Positions 1 through 12,380 are shown, counted from the stretch's first letter. The stretch is 64,000 nt of DNA from Zygaena filipendulae (GCA_907165275.2 OU015660.1:3846501-3910500), one strand, 5' to 3'. Translations and numbers: made by a program. The notes: a model not told the origin generated them from the letters alone.

Positions 1-140
1 CGGGCGTAGCCAAGTAAACATTCGATAACAAATTATTGCTTAATTTATTTACGTAATTAGGAGAATTAAATTAAAATTCGTATAATTAAAACTTAAACAC
101 AATAAAAATTACCTAAAGATTGCAAAGGAAAATATTATTT

Positions 141-330
141 ACTAGCTGTCTCCCGCGGTTTCACCCGCGGTAATTTCGGAGCTCCTGCGGGAATTCCAGA
201 ATAAACAATACGTATAAACCTTCTGTTGAATCGTCTATTAAAAAAAAACCGCATCAAAATCCGTTGCGTAGTTATAAAGATCTAAGTAGGTATACATAGC
301 TACAGACAGACAGCAGAAAGCGACTTTGTT
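141..330 (+). repeat. ACTAGCTGT-head repeat, module-5 middle
   Basis: The family has a head ACTAGCTGT...CCGCGGTTTCACCCGCG, a second core TTCCCGCGGGAATTCCGGG, a variable middle, and a tail TTTATAATATTAGTAGGAT. This copy has the head and a middle with CCGCATCAAAATCCGTTGCG and GACAGACAGACAGC, the same middle as 10453-10660. Confidence 0.8.
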
Positions 331-1050
331 GTATACTATGTACCTACTACGTACCTAGTGAAGATCGGAATAATTTTCGGCTATTATCGGCTTCACAATC
401 GGTGGTATTAAGTATTTATAATAGATCTTTAACAGATAAATAAAATCCATCGAAGTTATGAAAACATGACCATAAATAAATTATATTGTTTACATGCAAA
501 AATGTTAAAAAACTGTTTTAAATAATAGTTGTAGCTAAAAATTGTCGCAACCCATAAAAAAGCAAGCCGAGATTAAAAAGGTATCGTGTGCTAACAAGAA
601 GTTTTCCTATTAAACACAACCTCGGGACAAGTTGCGAACTCTGCCGTGTCGTCTGCGCTTATATTACCATTTGTAAGAGTAAGTAGGTATACACTAAGGA
701 ATATGCTGAAAATATAGCGAAACTTTAGCTTTAAATCAACATTATTATCTGAATGTCACAGTCATTCAGAACGGGGTTAATGATTTTGCGGTCCTATTAA
801 ACATAAAGAAGAGACGATTTTATGAAATGAGAGCAGTAAACATCAACATCAACGTTATTTTAAAGCAACCAAACTATATCTGTACTAAAAAATGGAAAAA
901 GATGCATTTTAAAAATAATACTTAATATTTTATTCTGCAAAAAATAAATTAAAAAAATCTGCGACAGGACTCTTTAAACAGACTACACGAAAAATACATT
1001 TATTTTCCAAATTTTTTTGCTGGGAATATGCAGGCAGATTGACTTTACCT
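331..1050. other. Intergenic, nothing recognised
   Basis: AT-rich sequence with scattered stops in all frames. Confidence 0.6.
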
Positions 1051-1328
1051 TATATTATAAATGCGAATGTGAGTTTGTTTTTTTATTTTTTACGCTTTCA
1101 TGCTTTAACGGCTCAACCGATTATCATGAAATTTTGCATAGATACAGGTTGTCAGGGGTACAGAAAAGGACACAGGGTGCTTTTTATTACGGAATCCCCG
1201 CGGGAACTCCGAAATTAATGCCGGTGAAACTGCATGAAATTTTGCACACTATACCTACACGTTGTCAGTTTTATCCCGGAATTCCCGGAAGAGCTGAAAT
1301 TAACGCGGATAAAACTGCGGGGAACAGC
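1051..1328 (-). repeat. ACTAGCTGT-head repeat, dimeric, module-1 middle
   Basis: Tail-first; contains GTTGTCAGGGGTACAGAAAAG and two head-type segments, so it is a partial dimer. Confidence 0.8.
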
Positions 1329-1385
1329 ATTCAATAAATTCCTACGTTTACATAAGTATAGGTACTTAAGTCGATATTATATTAA

Positions 1386-1892
1386 ACTAGCTGTCCCCCG
1401 CGATTTCATCCGCGGTGATTCCGGAGTTCCCGCGGGAATTCCGGGATAGTAACTATCCTATCTTTTAAGTTGGACCAAATACGACATAGTGACCAAATTT
1501 CATCATGATCGATTCAGTAGTATCGGTACTAGTATAGTATTATATTATCTGTGGTATCGGAGTCCATCGCGGACAAACAACGTGACACGTGATTTATATA
1601 TATTAGAAGATATAATAACATAATACAATTAGGCTGCACTTATAACATAGTAAGTTAATATAATAACATTTAAGTACTATATGTGCCCAACGGTTTCACC
1701 CGCGGTAAAATCGGAATTCCCGCGGGAATTCCGGGATAAAAAATACCCTATGTGTTAATCTGATGTATGAGCTATATTATTGTAAAGTTTCATTTAAATC
1801 CATTCAGTAGTTTTTGCATGAAAGAATAACAAACAAACATCCATCCATCCATCCATACTTACAAACTTTCGCATTTATAATATTAGTAGGAT
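1386..1892 (+). repeat. Two ACTAGCTGT-head repeats in succession
   Basis: Copy one starts at 1386 with an intact head and a decayed middle. Copy two (1681-1892) has the module-3 middle (GATGTATGAGCTATATTATTG), (CATC)n and a full tail TATTAGTAGGAT. Confidence 0.8.
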
Positions 1893-2503
1893 GACATCAT
1901 ATTATTATTTTTTAACGTCGCGTCGTGCGTTAGATTTGGTTGTTGGTATCTAAAGCAAATGGGTATTAGTTAAAAAAAAAACTTGCATGTCTCTCGGTTC
2001 ATAGCGGGATAACTTTTAAAAATACACGGTAATTCCATTACTGTTAGTGGAATAACGGTTTTACGCTAAAAAGAGAGCTATTTTGAATTCTAATTTCTGT
2101 AGTAAAATAATGTTATTATTTCTCAGTAATACTATACTAGAGTGGGAAAGTATTGTGTTAATTTGACTTATTATAAAAAAATCTTCGTTTGAAGTCTTTA
2201 GATACCTAAGTATATAGGCTATAGGTACATGTATGTGTGGCGTCACATCACAAAATGATGCATAATGTGAATTCACAAGAATTGATATAGGTATTAATTA
2301 TATATAATATTTACATACCAGCAATTACATACCACAATATTTTATTTCTAACTTGAAAGTTCCGCCACCGCGATGTGAGCAACTTATTCCCCTCTCTCCC
2401 GATTTTTCATGATATAATTTAATGAGTTTTGAACTGTCACGTCTCTGAGATGTTCTTACGTGCACCTAGTTCTATGATATATGATATAGGTACTAAAATA
2501 AAT
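1893..2503. other. Intergenic, nothing recognised
   Basis: AT-rich; the 71-codon minus-strand frame at 2061-2276 has no recognisable features. Confidence 0.6.
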
Positions 2504-3186
2504 ATAAGATGTGGTAAAATTAGCTGCATATATTTACAGGGCTGCAAGTAGGTATACGTTATAACAAACAGGATAAGCGAAAAAATAATATTATAAGTTC
2601 GATAGTTTTTCAGAATATGAGGAAAATAAATTCATTGAATAAACATTACAACTACATTCACAAGGTACACAATATATACACGTAGCTCACTAATACGTAA
2701 GTATACTAGGCACGCGCAACGCACACAGTGAGCAATGCATCAGCTGTTCAGTGTTCAGCTTGATCGAGTGACGATCAAGGTCATTGATCTTAAGAGCCTG
2801 TCCAGATGACGCGTTATACGCACGAGTAGAGAACGCGCGAGTCGAGAGTCCGACGCGTTGCAAGCGTTTTACGCGCAAGAGCATCTATACGAGATCTATG
2901 TATTGTGGCTCTAGTATCTCGGAAACACGCGCATTCTTGACTCACGCGTAAAACGCCTCATCTGGACAGGCTTTAAGATACCAACCAGCACGCGGTGATG
3001 TGTATGTAAAGCGATTGAGCGGCGACCGCCTTCACATATCGTTTCTGATTTCCTTTTAGATTTGATTTGATTTTGTTTAATTTTTTTGTATTTTTTTTTT
3101 CTTTTTTATTTTATGAATATGTTTATAACAGTGTATACTTTCAATCCTTTCCTTGTAAATATTTGCAGCTTCTCGTACCAGTTCTT
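2504..3186. mobile_element. Inverted-repeat element A (683 bp), host of a nested TTAA MITE
   Basis: The left end ATAAGATGTGGTAAAATTAG and right end GCAGCTTCTCGTACCAG are imperfect inverted partners sharing AGCTGCANATATTTACA. The left 218 bp recur inverted at 37689-37905. Confidence 0.65.
2794..2972. mobile_element. 179-bp MITE with TTAA target duplication
   Basis: Terminal repeats AGCCTGTCCAGATGA on both ends, extending through GCGTTNTACGC with one mismatch. TTAA lies at 2790-2793 and 2973-2976. The TTAA preference resembles piggyBac, but the TIR is unrelated to the piggyBac at 59407. It is nested in element A. Confidence 0.8.
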
Positions 3187-3531
3187 GGCATTTAGTTTCC
3201 GAGATATAAGCAGTTTTGTGAAGTTCAGTAAAAAAATTGCGTCCGCGATTTTAATTGATTATTAATAAATGCGAAATTTTCTTCAATTTCCTATATCTTA
3301 ATCTAAAATAATATAGAAAAATCTATGTAGGTAAAAAGCAAATAGAAGTGTGTTTTTAATTCACACAAACTTTTAAAATGCTTTGTATTGACACCAATGA
3401 GTATTTGACACCTTTCGTGCATTCTAGAATCTAAATTCAGCCGGAAAAAGATTTAGGCACAGATTTTGACGGTGGTCGGTGTTATAGGTATTAATTACCA
3501 TGAATAATAAAAATATATTAGTTTAATAGTA

Positions 3532-3752
3532 ACTAGCTGTTGCGTGTGGTTTCACCCACGTTAATTTCGGAGATCTTGTGGGAATTCCGGGGTTAAACAA
3601 AGGTTTAACCCCGGAATTCCCACAAGCGGATGGGCATAGGCCCTTTTCTGTACCCCTGATGACGTATGTGCAAACTTTTATGAAGATCGGTTGGGCCATT
3701 AAGGCGTGAAAGCGTAACAAACAAACATTTAACAAACTTTCGCATTTATATT
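3532..3752 (+). repeat. ACTAGCTGT-head repeat with an internal hairpin
   Basis: Module-1 copy in which CTTGTGGGAATTCCGGGG at 3575-3598 is repeated inverted at 3603-3626 (24 bp exact, 4-nt loop). Confidence 0.85.
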
Positions 3753-3754
3753 TG

Positions 3755-4001
3755 ACTAGCTGTCCCGCGCGGTTTCACCCGCGATGATTTCGAAGGTCCC
3801 GCGGCATTGTTCCATACAAACTTTGCAACCCTTTTTCATCCCCTTAGGGGTTGAAATTTCAAAAATCCTTTCTTATCGGATGCCTACGTCATACAAAGAA
3901 TACACCCTCCAAGTTTCAGGTCTCTACGATCAGCGGTTTAGGCTGTGCGTTGATCCATCAGTCATTCAGGACAAAGGATTTTATATACATATTTAGAAGA
4001 T
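3755..4001 (+). repeat. ACTAGCTGT-head repeat, module-4 middle
   Basis: The head is followed by CCCTTAGGGGTTGAAATTTC, CTTTCTTATCGGATGCC and CAGTCATTCAGGACAAAGG. The same middle occurs at 28977-29200. Confidence 0.8.
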
Positions 4002-4490
4002 AGCAAAGATAAGAAAAAATCTAACAAGCAAAGAAATTACTGCACAACGGTTTCTATTTTAATAGATAATGGACCGAGATATCTGACAAAGAACGAAGTG
4101 TATAATTACTCGAATGAACAAGTTTAATTGCACTTGTAAATTGAATTGAGCTAGCTGACTGGTTGAATAACTTATTTTGTGTTCCAACAGATATCGCACT
4201 CCTGCAACGCAGCAAGAGTGTATAATAAAAATGTAAATTGAACAACAGCTCTGCGGTGTGAAGTATCACGTATAGTACAGGGGTGCTCTGTAGAGTAAAT
4301 CTTTTCATAATTCACCACAAAAGCCTTATCTTCACGCAATAAATTTTAAATTTCATACAGTTGGAATCTTTTTTAAGTGCTACATATTAAATTTGAAACT
4401 AATATTTACTGATGCTGTTATTTGCCACGACGAGAAGCAAAAATGTTTTAGCGCAATAACTCTTTGCCTCTGTATTATTTATTTATCAAT
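4002..4490. other. Intergenic, nothing recognised
   Basis: No repeat or gene seen apart from short chance frames. Confidence 0.55.
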
Positions 4491-4764
4491 TTAGCTGTTT
4501 CCCGCGGTTTCACCCGCGTCCATTTTGGAGATCCCGCGAGTATCAGAATGTATTTTATCTGTATCTAACCTTGACAACGTGTAGTATGATGCAAAATTTT
4601 ATGTATGTAGTTTCATCCGCGTTAATTTTGGAGTTCCCGTAGAAACTCCGGGATAAAAAATACTCTATGTCCTCCTCCCCTGAAAACGTGTATGCTTCCA
4701 TGATGATTGGTTGAGCCGTGAAGGCATGAAAACGTAACAAACTCAATTTTGCATTCATAATATT
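4491..4764 (+). repeat. ACTAGCTGT-head repeat, dimeric head
   Basis: Two head segments in tandem, then the module-1 middle and an incomplete tail. Confidence 0.75.
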
Positions 4765-4807
4765 AAATGAATATTTTGCGATATTAATGTAGCGGAACTA
4801 TTCTAAT

Positions 4808-5001
4808 AATCCTACTAATATTATAAATGTGAAAGTGTGGGTGTTTGTTACTCAAACACGCAAAAACGGCTGAACGGATATAGATTAAATTTGGCATGCA
4901 CGTTGTCAGGGGTACAGAGTAGGACATAGGGTACTTTTTATCCTGGAATTCCCGCGGGAACTCCGAAATTACCGCGGGTGAAACCGCGGGGCACAGCTAG
5001 T
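4808..5001 (-). repeat. ACTAGCTGT-head repeat, full length
   Basis: Complete from tail (ATCCTACTAATATTATAAAT) to head (CCGCGGGGCACAGCTAGT), module-1 middle. Confidence 0.88.
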
Positions 5002-5019
5002 AAAAAATATATTTATTTT

Positions 5020-5125
5020 TTGCCGCTACATAGTAGCTACGCCTGAATGTAGCAGCTACGCGGTAGAGCAGAAACTACGCACTACGCAGAGACCTGCAAC
5101 GTAGCTAGTGTCTACGCCATTATTA
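5020..5125. repeat. TAGCTACGC-motif cluster
   Basis: About six degenerate copies of TAGCTACGC or CTACGC in both senses within 100 bp, unlike the flanks. Confidence 0.5.
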
Positions 5126-6147
5126 GAATCTATTAGACTCAAAATGAAAAATAGAAGTTTTTTGTTACAACTGCATGTAAAACTAAGTAGAAAATGTTTG
5201 GATGGATTTCCATATCAGTTATTGGAAGCAAAAATATACTAAAAAGGCAGAAATTAGAGGCATATTAAATTTTGGTTCAGAGATTTAAATTCTTTAAATT
5301 GCAACCAAAAAGTAAAATATATTACCAAAAACAGAAAAATAAGTGTAGGCGTTTTAAGTCAACATGCTTCTAGTCTTAAATTACATTGTTTGGTGTGCGA
5401 AAAAGAGTTATCTATCTATATATTTAACATCTCTGCACAAAATGCATTAACATTTTTAGCTTCTTATTTATGTAGTTTTATTAAAAAACTATCTAAACTA
5501 TTATACGTACTACTGTTTATTTTATGTTCCAAATAATAATTATAGAAATGTGGATTTTTATAGGTAAATACCTAATAGATAAGTTACTTTTAGAGAAAGG
5601 GCTGTTGACAGATACCAACGCATCATTCACACACATAAAAACATAACTGCGTGAACACAATAAAAAAATTAAATTATAACAAAACAAAGTTCACTTTTAG
5701 GTATTTTCAATCTACACAAAAATAAAATACGGATCCGACGCATTTTCCCAAAAAACTCTGAGTTAATATTTTATGAAAAATGAACCCATTTGCTGTGGGT
5801 TCCCCTTCAGCCGTTATCGAAACCAGGGTTGCGTAGATAGTTTCAAAACAGGATAGAAATGTATTATTTTTTGTATTATAATATTATTATCTTTTTTCCT
5901 TCTAGAAATAGGTTGGGATTTCGTTTACTGGAACTTAATCACAGGCAGCGGATACCTATCTTGTTTCAAATGGCTTTTTGTTTATGTTTACCTGCGCTCC
6001 CCGTTAAAGATTTGTGAACATTTAAGTGGATTTGCTTTCGATGGAATAAATCACTTCCACAAAGAGTTGGGCAACAAGACTTTTTATTGCTATTTTTTTT
6101 TGTGAAATGGTTTTATTACTTGTTTACTTAATCTATAGGTGCCTTAG
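5126..6147. other. Intergenic, nothing recognised
   Basis: Low-complexity AT-rich DNA. Confidence 0.6.
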
Positions 6148-6270
6148 CGTTCCCCGTGGTTTTGGCGTTCCCGCGGGAATCCCGGGATAAAAAGCACCCT
6201 ATATACTTTTCTGACTGCTGAAAATTTCACGATGATTGGTTGAGTAATAAGGCGTGAAAGCGTAACAAAT
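6148..6270 (+). repeat. ACTAGCTGT-head repeat, partial
   Basis: GTTCCCGCGGGAATCCCGGG to GGCGTGAAAGCGTAACAAA; the tail is missing. Confidence 0.75.
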
Positions 6271-7038
6271 AAGCAAGAAAGGAAAGTAGGATTAAAAGAG
6301 TTATCTTTATCTACAAAGCGCTCTATGAACCACAAAATTCTCTTTATGGAAAAAAGTAGGTTGTAATTAATTATCCTACTATCACTCCGCTCTTCGTAAG
6401 TGGGTAATGTTGTGTGATGCTGGAAGAAAAATCTTTCACAGCACTTCTTATAACTAAGCACTAACATAAATGAAATGCTATCTCACTCTGAATTTGTAGG
6501 CTTCAAAAAGACGAGCTCAAAAACCTCTTTTCAATATTAGTCTAAAAAAAGTTTTTATAATAAGTATAGGTACGTATCAAAACCATCAGATGCTTGATGG
6601 CCCACATATCATAGACTATAGACGACATTTCATTTTGCCTCATTTTTGAAAACATATTATAAGAGCTGACGTCAAATGAATAAAAATATAAATCAAGTGT
6701 GCATAGCTATACGTGGCACGTTGAAGATATCTTTTCAATGGCAGGCAAACGAGGGTGCAGTGATGCTTGCTATTCGATATTCACTGCAACGATACTTCAC
6801 ATGTAAACTAAACAAGTACATATAGCTCGGTTTATAAACGAGCGGCATTCCGCGAGAATATATTATTTCAAATTGCATCCAGTTTTTAATGGGATCACGC
6901 ATTTCAAAATACTCGTACAGTTGTTAGTTTATTATTTGAATTAATAGAATTTTCATTACAGTTTTGCCAAAATTGCCTTATTCAGTTTTGTTAATAATGA
7001 ACCTTCAGCGAACAGCTTAGTAAAAACTAAAAATAATA
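6271..7038. other. Intergenic, nothing recognised
   Basis: One TGACGTCA occurs near 6667; otherwise no feature. Confidence 0.55.
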
Positions 7039-7239
7039 ATCCTACTAATATTATAAATTTGAAAGTGTGGATGTTTGTTTGTTTGTTACTCAATCACACA
7101 AAAACGGCTGAACGGATTTAGATGTAATTTGGCATGCACGTTGTCAGGAGTACAGAGAAGGACATAGGGTACTTTTTATCCCGGGATTCCCACGGAATCT
7201 CCAAAATTACCGCGGGTGTAACCGCGGGGCACAGCTAGT
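7039..7239 (-). repeat. ACTAGCTGT-head repeat, full length
   Basis: Tail AATCCTACTAATATTATAAA to head GGGGCACAGCTAGTA; close to 4808-5001. Confidence 0.88.
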
Positions 7240-7584
7240 AATTAATAAAAGATGGCACATATATTATATATCTAAGTACCTAGGTCACTCATTTTTAAAA
7301 GTGAAGGTATACATATAGAGTAGGTACTTAATATTGGGCTTCATTGCACGTGACGCACGTTTAAACAAACAACTATGGCGCTATGGCGCTATTTTGAACC
7401 CATATTACCAAAATAAAACCGTGAAATGTCACAAAGTGACGTAATATAAGTCTTGACGTTCGTTCAAGTCGAAGGTTAACCAACATTATCTTCTAAATAG
7501 GAGTTAAATCATCGTCTTTAAAATATTATAATAATTAATCAGCGCAATAAGATGCGCCACCAAGCGCACTTTCTGCAAGTCTTG

Positions 7585-7660
7585 AAGGTTGACTGGCAGA
7601 GAATGCCACAATGGCATTAAGTATTTTGTACCATCTTGGGCAAAAAGTTTAAATAAAAAA
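7585..7660 (+). repeat. LINE 3' end, GGTTGACTGGCAGAGAATGCC type
   Basis: GGTTGACTGGCAGAGAATGCC, GGCATTAAGT, then AAGTTTAAATAAAAAAATA. Same family as 9721-9815 and the inverted 20335-20415. Confidence 0.65.
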
Positions 7661-7707
7661 ATACGTAATTGCTCAAAATTGCATTATAATATTTTACGTT
7701 TTGTTTT

Positions 7708-7754
7708 GCTGTTTTTGCGGGAATACCTGGATTAAAAGTACCTACCCTATGTCC
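7708..7754 (+). repeat. Head fragment of the ACTAGCTGT-type repeat abutting the foldback
   Basis: GCGGGAATACCTGGATTAAAAGTAC-type head ending CCCTATGTCC exactly where the degraded foldback begins. Confidence 0.6.
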
Positions 7755-8080
7755 GATTTAATCCAAAAGACAAAAACACACATAATATTATTATTGGTTT
7801 GTGCTACCACTGATCGGTTTGAATTCGGTGACAAGCCCGCTGGTGTGTGCCCACTTGGGTTGTTCTGCTCACAAAGAGCTGGTGGCGGGAGTCGACTTAG
7901 CCCATCTACCCCCTCCATATTTAGCTTGTCAACGACTTCATATCGATTAACGGTAGCACAAACCAATAATAATATTACGTGTGTTTTTGTCTTTTGGATT
8001 AAATCGATATTTTTATATTTTTATTTTTTTAGTATTTTGTTTTTGGAAGTCGGTTTTAATTTTTTTGCTACAATTTTGTT
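7755..8080. mobile_element. Degraded copy of the foldback element
   Basis: The same inner arms and loop as at 21650-22078, with scattered substitutions. The outer part of the left arm is missing: it starts abruptly after a CCCTATGTCC stretch belonging to a dispersed repeat. The right arm continues into the same downstream repeat as the intact copy. Confidence 0.75.
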
Positions 8081-8953
8081 TATTTCTCGCTTTTAAGTGA
8101 CTTAGTTCGTAATTTCATCCTCCTTGGTAATTTCTCTAAGTTACAATAGCCTAATGTCAACTGTTCATCAACTTTTACAAAATATTGCTTTTCCCGACGA
8201 AGGGACGTTAATTGTTGAGGAGTTCTCCTATTACATCACCATCAGTTCCAATTCACCATATACATTGTGACGAGCATAAATTGTTCAGAAACCATATTAA
8301 AGTTAACGAATCGCAAACCGTGAAATACCTTTGTTGAGTAGTTCCGATGACCATCTGTGGTCTTTATCATCAGTTCCACTTCTTCAAATTTTGCTTTCCG
8401 AAAGTAAATAAACGATTTACTATAAAAAAATACAAAAATCGCTATAGGTGTACATATGATTTTTGAAGAATTCCCTCGATTACTCCAAGATCCTATCATC
8501 AGATCTCGACTTGGTGACAATGGAATCAATTTGGGAGTATTCCCTTTCAAACAAAAAAACAATTTTGAAATCGCTCCAATCGAAACCCGTGAAATACGTA
8601 TTATTGTTGAGTAAGTAGTTCCGATGATATCTGTGGTCTTCATCATCAGTTCCACTTCTTCAAATTATGCTTCTCAAAAGCAAATGAATGATTTACTATA
8701 AAAAATACCCAAATCACTATAGGTGCGCCTATAATTTTTGAAGAGTTCCCGCAATTTCTCCAAGATCCCATCATCAGATCCCGACTTGGTGGCAATGGGA
8801 CCTAATTGGGAGTATACCCTTTCATACAAAAAAGAATTTTTCAAATCGGTCCAACCGTCTTCGAGTAATCGGTGAACATACATAAAAAAAAGAAAAAAAA
8901 AACATACGTACAATCGAACATAGAACCTTTTCCTTTTTGGAAGTCGGTTAAAA
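8081..8953 (+). repeat. Second copy of the ACCGACTTCC-type dispersed repeat
   Basis: Parallel to 22079-22945 along its whole length, including the duplicated CCATCTGTGGTC unit and the terminal TTTTTGGAAGTCGGTT. Divergence is moderate with small indels. Confidence 0.8.
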
Positions 8954-9551
8954 ACGTGTAGGTACGCATCAACATTTTTGATGGCATGGAGATTTCAAGT
9001 AATACCCACCTACTGTTGCTGAGTAATAAAAAGCGAGATATGAAATAATAATTGTGACGAGAGTGGTTGTTAAAGAGATATTTTTCCAGTACTGCGTGTG
9101 CCAGTGGGCCATATTCTTGGGAAAGTTATGAATGCGCCGAATGAATAATGTAAGAGTGGCACTGAATCTTAACGTTCGCCCGAGATTCAGAGTTGTTTTT
9201 AGCTCTACGAGTTAAACCAACCAATTTATCGACCTGGAACGCTGTTGGAAATTCAATAATATACACCGAGTTAGCCAATGCAGATGAATGATAAATGATC
9301 AAGAGTTAACATCAGCTTCAGTAGGATTTTTTATCTTTAAACTAAAATACTACGACTTTGAAGAAATATTAATTTACGTTAAATGATAAAATTCATACCT
9401 ACTCACTTTAATAAATAATATTATTTATTTTTTAATTAGGTGCTTATCTGAGGTAAACAACTACATAGATATCATAAAAAAAAATTAATTGAAGAGAAGT
9501 ACCTAATGGAATAAATAAACAATAATTTCGTCTATTAACTTGATTGTTAAG

Positions 9552-9612
9552 GTATGTATGTATATATGGTATGTATGTAACTATGTAGGTATGTATGTAT
9601 TATAGTATGTAT
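9552..9612 (+). repeat. TATG/GTAT microsatellite
   Basis: Imperfect GTATGTAT runs. Confidence 0.8.
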
Positions 9613-9720
9613 TGTGAATAAATTGCGTCTTTATGTTTTAGTTATTAATCAATAGTATCTAGTATTGAGTAGGTATATTAGTTATTGTTTTGTTTGCACA
9701 CCCCATCTTCTATATTTCTG

Positions 9721-9815
9721 TCTACCCAATGGTTAACTGGTAGAGAATGCCGCAAGGCATTAAGTTCGCCATTTGTACATACTGTGCGATAAAGAATAAA
9801 TAAATAAATAAACTG
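9721..9815 (+). repeat. LINE 3' end, GGTTGACTGG type
   Basis: GGTTAACTGGTAGAGAATGCC, GGCATTAAGTTCGCCATTTG, and AATAAATAAATAAATAA at the end. Confidence 0.7.
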
Positions 9816-10104
9816 TTAATTAACATATAAATAAAATCGAAGTCCCTATCTGTGATATCGAAACAACTATTATAAATTGTTTTGAACTGAGATATTTCAT
9901 GCCACGAATATTAAAATATGATATAAATACCTATTTTTTGTTCTGATTATTACCTAGTAAAAGATTTCGCATGATATTTGTGCAGGTTATGTTAGATCCA
10001 AGAATAGGATATAGGACATAGACCTAAGTAATCTCTGAAACTACTATATCCTCTGAAATTCTTTTAACAATAGGAAGCGATATCATAACTGAGTAATGTG
10101 ATAC

Positions 10105-10230
10105 TCACTTCCCCAAAACAAAAAGTTTCCGAGGCAGACGTGCCTACCTATAGTTTCATCCTGATACAACGAGTTCTCAAAAGAACTCCGAAGTATGACG
10201 CGAATAAAAGCGCAGGACAGTAGCTAGTCT
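10105..10230 (-). repeat. ACTAGCTGT-head repeat, decayed
   Basis: Only AACTCCGAAGTATGACGCG and GACAGTAGCTAGT at the head are still clear. Confidence 0.45.
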
Positions 10231-10452
10231 ATTACAATATATATACCTGCTGCTATTGCTGCAGAGAAAATTTAGATTACCTACGTTGCATCATAGGCAA
10301 AATTTCAACGTGTTGTAGTTTCATATTATGCAAAAACACGTGAAGTAGGTAAACTCATTCGAGTAATATAAATGTAAATTAGTGTAAAAGAAGCGTCGTT
10401 GGAGAATACTTTCAGAACTTGTAAGTATAGGTACCAAACAACTCGACTATAA

Positions 10453-10660
10453 GCAAATCACTACACAGTAGTTATAAAACCCGTCGCTTCCCTCTGTCTG
10501 TCTGTCACTATGTATGGTCTTTAAAACTCGACGGATTTTGGTGTTTTTTTAATAGATAGAGTGATTCAAGAGGAAGGTTTACTTTATATGTATAGTTTAT
10601 CCTGGAATTCCCGCGGAAACTCCGAAATTACCGCGGGTGATACCGCGGGGGACAGCTAGT
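10453..10660 (-). repeat. ACTAGCTGT-head repeat, module-5 middle
   Basis: CTGTCTGTCTGTCAC, AAAACTCGACGGATTTTGG and a complete head ending GGGGGACAGCTAGT. Confidence 0.8.
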
Positions 10661-11186
10661 AGCTATATAAGTGGTGATCAAACTAAATGATCGAGTGGGC
10701 TCAGGTTGCTCGGTTGATAATGGTGGATTGGTGATGACCACTTGCCTCTTTGCTAATCAAACTGTAAAAAGTATAAAAGCATCAGGTACTAAACCATTAA
10801 GATTTTTCTCACAACATCACTTAAGCGTTTCCAATTAAAACGTATGAAACGAATTTCTTCTCTGAAATATTTAACAGAGCACTGATATCATTCTTGGAAT
10901 TTACCAAAAATTCAAATGAAAACCGTGAATAACATATAATCTGTTGGTTAAAAAAGCGACGAAATTTATAAGACTTTCGAGATAAATAATAAATAATTTT
11001 TTTTATTTGGAACATAAATTTCAAATAATTTATTTAAGAATTAACATTTCAAAAGAAAATATAATAATGTCGCCACTTCTGTAAATTATAAGAGAAGTCT
11101 AGGTGGGAAAAATAAAATAATAAAAAAAGTCTATAAAAGTTGCCGGAAAAAAACCGATTCGTTACCTACCAAAATATGTTAACCAA

Positions 11187-11262
11187 GCTGACAGCACTCT
11201 CGGTCACTACTGGTGACCGGTGACCGCCTGACCGGGACCTTGCCCGTCAGGTGTCACTGATT
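11187..11262. other. Clustered short palindromes
   Basis: GGTCACTACTGGTGACC, a second GGTGACC, and CCTGACCGGGACCTTGCCCG-TCAGG give two adjacent hairpins; no known element was recognised. Confidence 0.5.
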
Positions 11263-11454
11263 CAATCCTATATGTGTTTACCCTGAGTCTAGATGATTAC
11301 TGCGTATTGAGTATATTTAGGTACATAAAGAAAGCATATAAGAAAGCATATAATGTTGTGTCAGTTAATGCCGGCGTAAATAATGGCGTAAATGCCGGGT
11401 TACAATATAGAAGAATAGAATAGAATAGTTTATTTATCAAGTAACAGTGACTCA

Positions 11455-11600
11455 TTTATATAGTCCACCCTATTCAGGGATAACGTAGCATTAATGGTGA
11501 AAGAATGTTTGAAATCGATTCAGTAGTTTTTGAGTTAAATCGTAACAAACAAAACAAAAAAATCTAATCTTCACCCTTAAAATATTAGTTTAGCTATTAG
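11455..11600 (+). repeat. Tail half of a module-2 repeat
   Basis: TTCAGGGATAACGTAGCATT, GAAATCGATTCAGTAGTTTT; the head is absent. Confidence 0.65.
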
Positions 11601-12171
11601 TTGGATGACACTGTGCCTACTTTGCTAGTGAGGTGAAAAGTTTATAACGTCGGTACGAATGATGTAAGGCAGAAGAGAACACTCAACATTCAATAATCCC
11701 GGAGCCGTCCGAGGGGTACTCGTATTGTTTAAGGCCATTATTCAGGCGCGCTGAGACCTCGACCGAGCCTACGCGATGAATAATGTAATAGAGGGAATAA
11801 CACTCGCTGAATTTTGGTTGCGATCGTAAACCAGCAATGGTACATGAACATTAAACACCGTCGACAGGTACTGTTTACCAACTTTTGCACGCATGGTTAC
11901 ACACCTGGCACACGAGCGTCGAGTTTCTCCGTAATTAATACATTTACAGGCAACTAATCTGAATTTACTTCTAACTAAATATACAATCCTGATATAGCCC
12001 ATTAAAAAAAATTAAAATATAATGTGACTAAAATATAAATTTTGTCGAAAAAATTAATAAGTTATTCAACATTAGCATGGAGGTGATATCTACGAAATTT
12101 CAAGCGCTACGCCCGCACCTACGTGTCAATGACCAATTCGATTTTAATTTACGCGCCAAATAATGTCTAAT

Positions 12172-12380
12172 ATTACGAAAGTTTGTAAGTATGTATGTAT
12201 GGATGGATGGATGGATGGATGGATGTTTGTTACTCTTTCACGCCAAAACTACTGGATGGATTTAAATGAAATACAATAATATAGCTTATACATCAGATTA
12301 ACACATATGGTACTTTTTATCCCGGAATTCCTGCGGGAACTCTGAAATTAACGCGGGTGAAACCGCGGGGCACAACTAGT
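12172..12380 (-). repeat. ACTAGCTGT-head repeat, module-3 middle with (ATGG)n
   Basis: Near-identical layout to 47463-47682: GGATGGATGGATGGATG, CTACTGGATGGATTTAAATG, head CCGCGGGGCACAACTAGT. Confidence 0.88.

Larger units (their letters stand above)
8954..10104. other. Intergenic
   Basis: Contains only the TATG microsatellite and the LINE 3' end listed separately. Confidence 0.55.
10661..12171. other. Intergenic
   Basis: Holds the palindrome cluster at 11187 and the module-2 tail at 11455; a short TAGAA run at 11411-11430 resembles part of the large pentamer array. Confidence 0.5.

Noticed and set aside
12195..12232. (ATGG)n minisatellite or CRISPR-like spacing
   Set aside because: It is the internal microsatellite of module-3 dispersed repeats; no spacers and a eukaryotic context.
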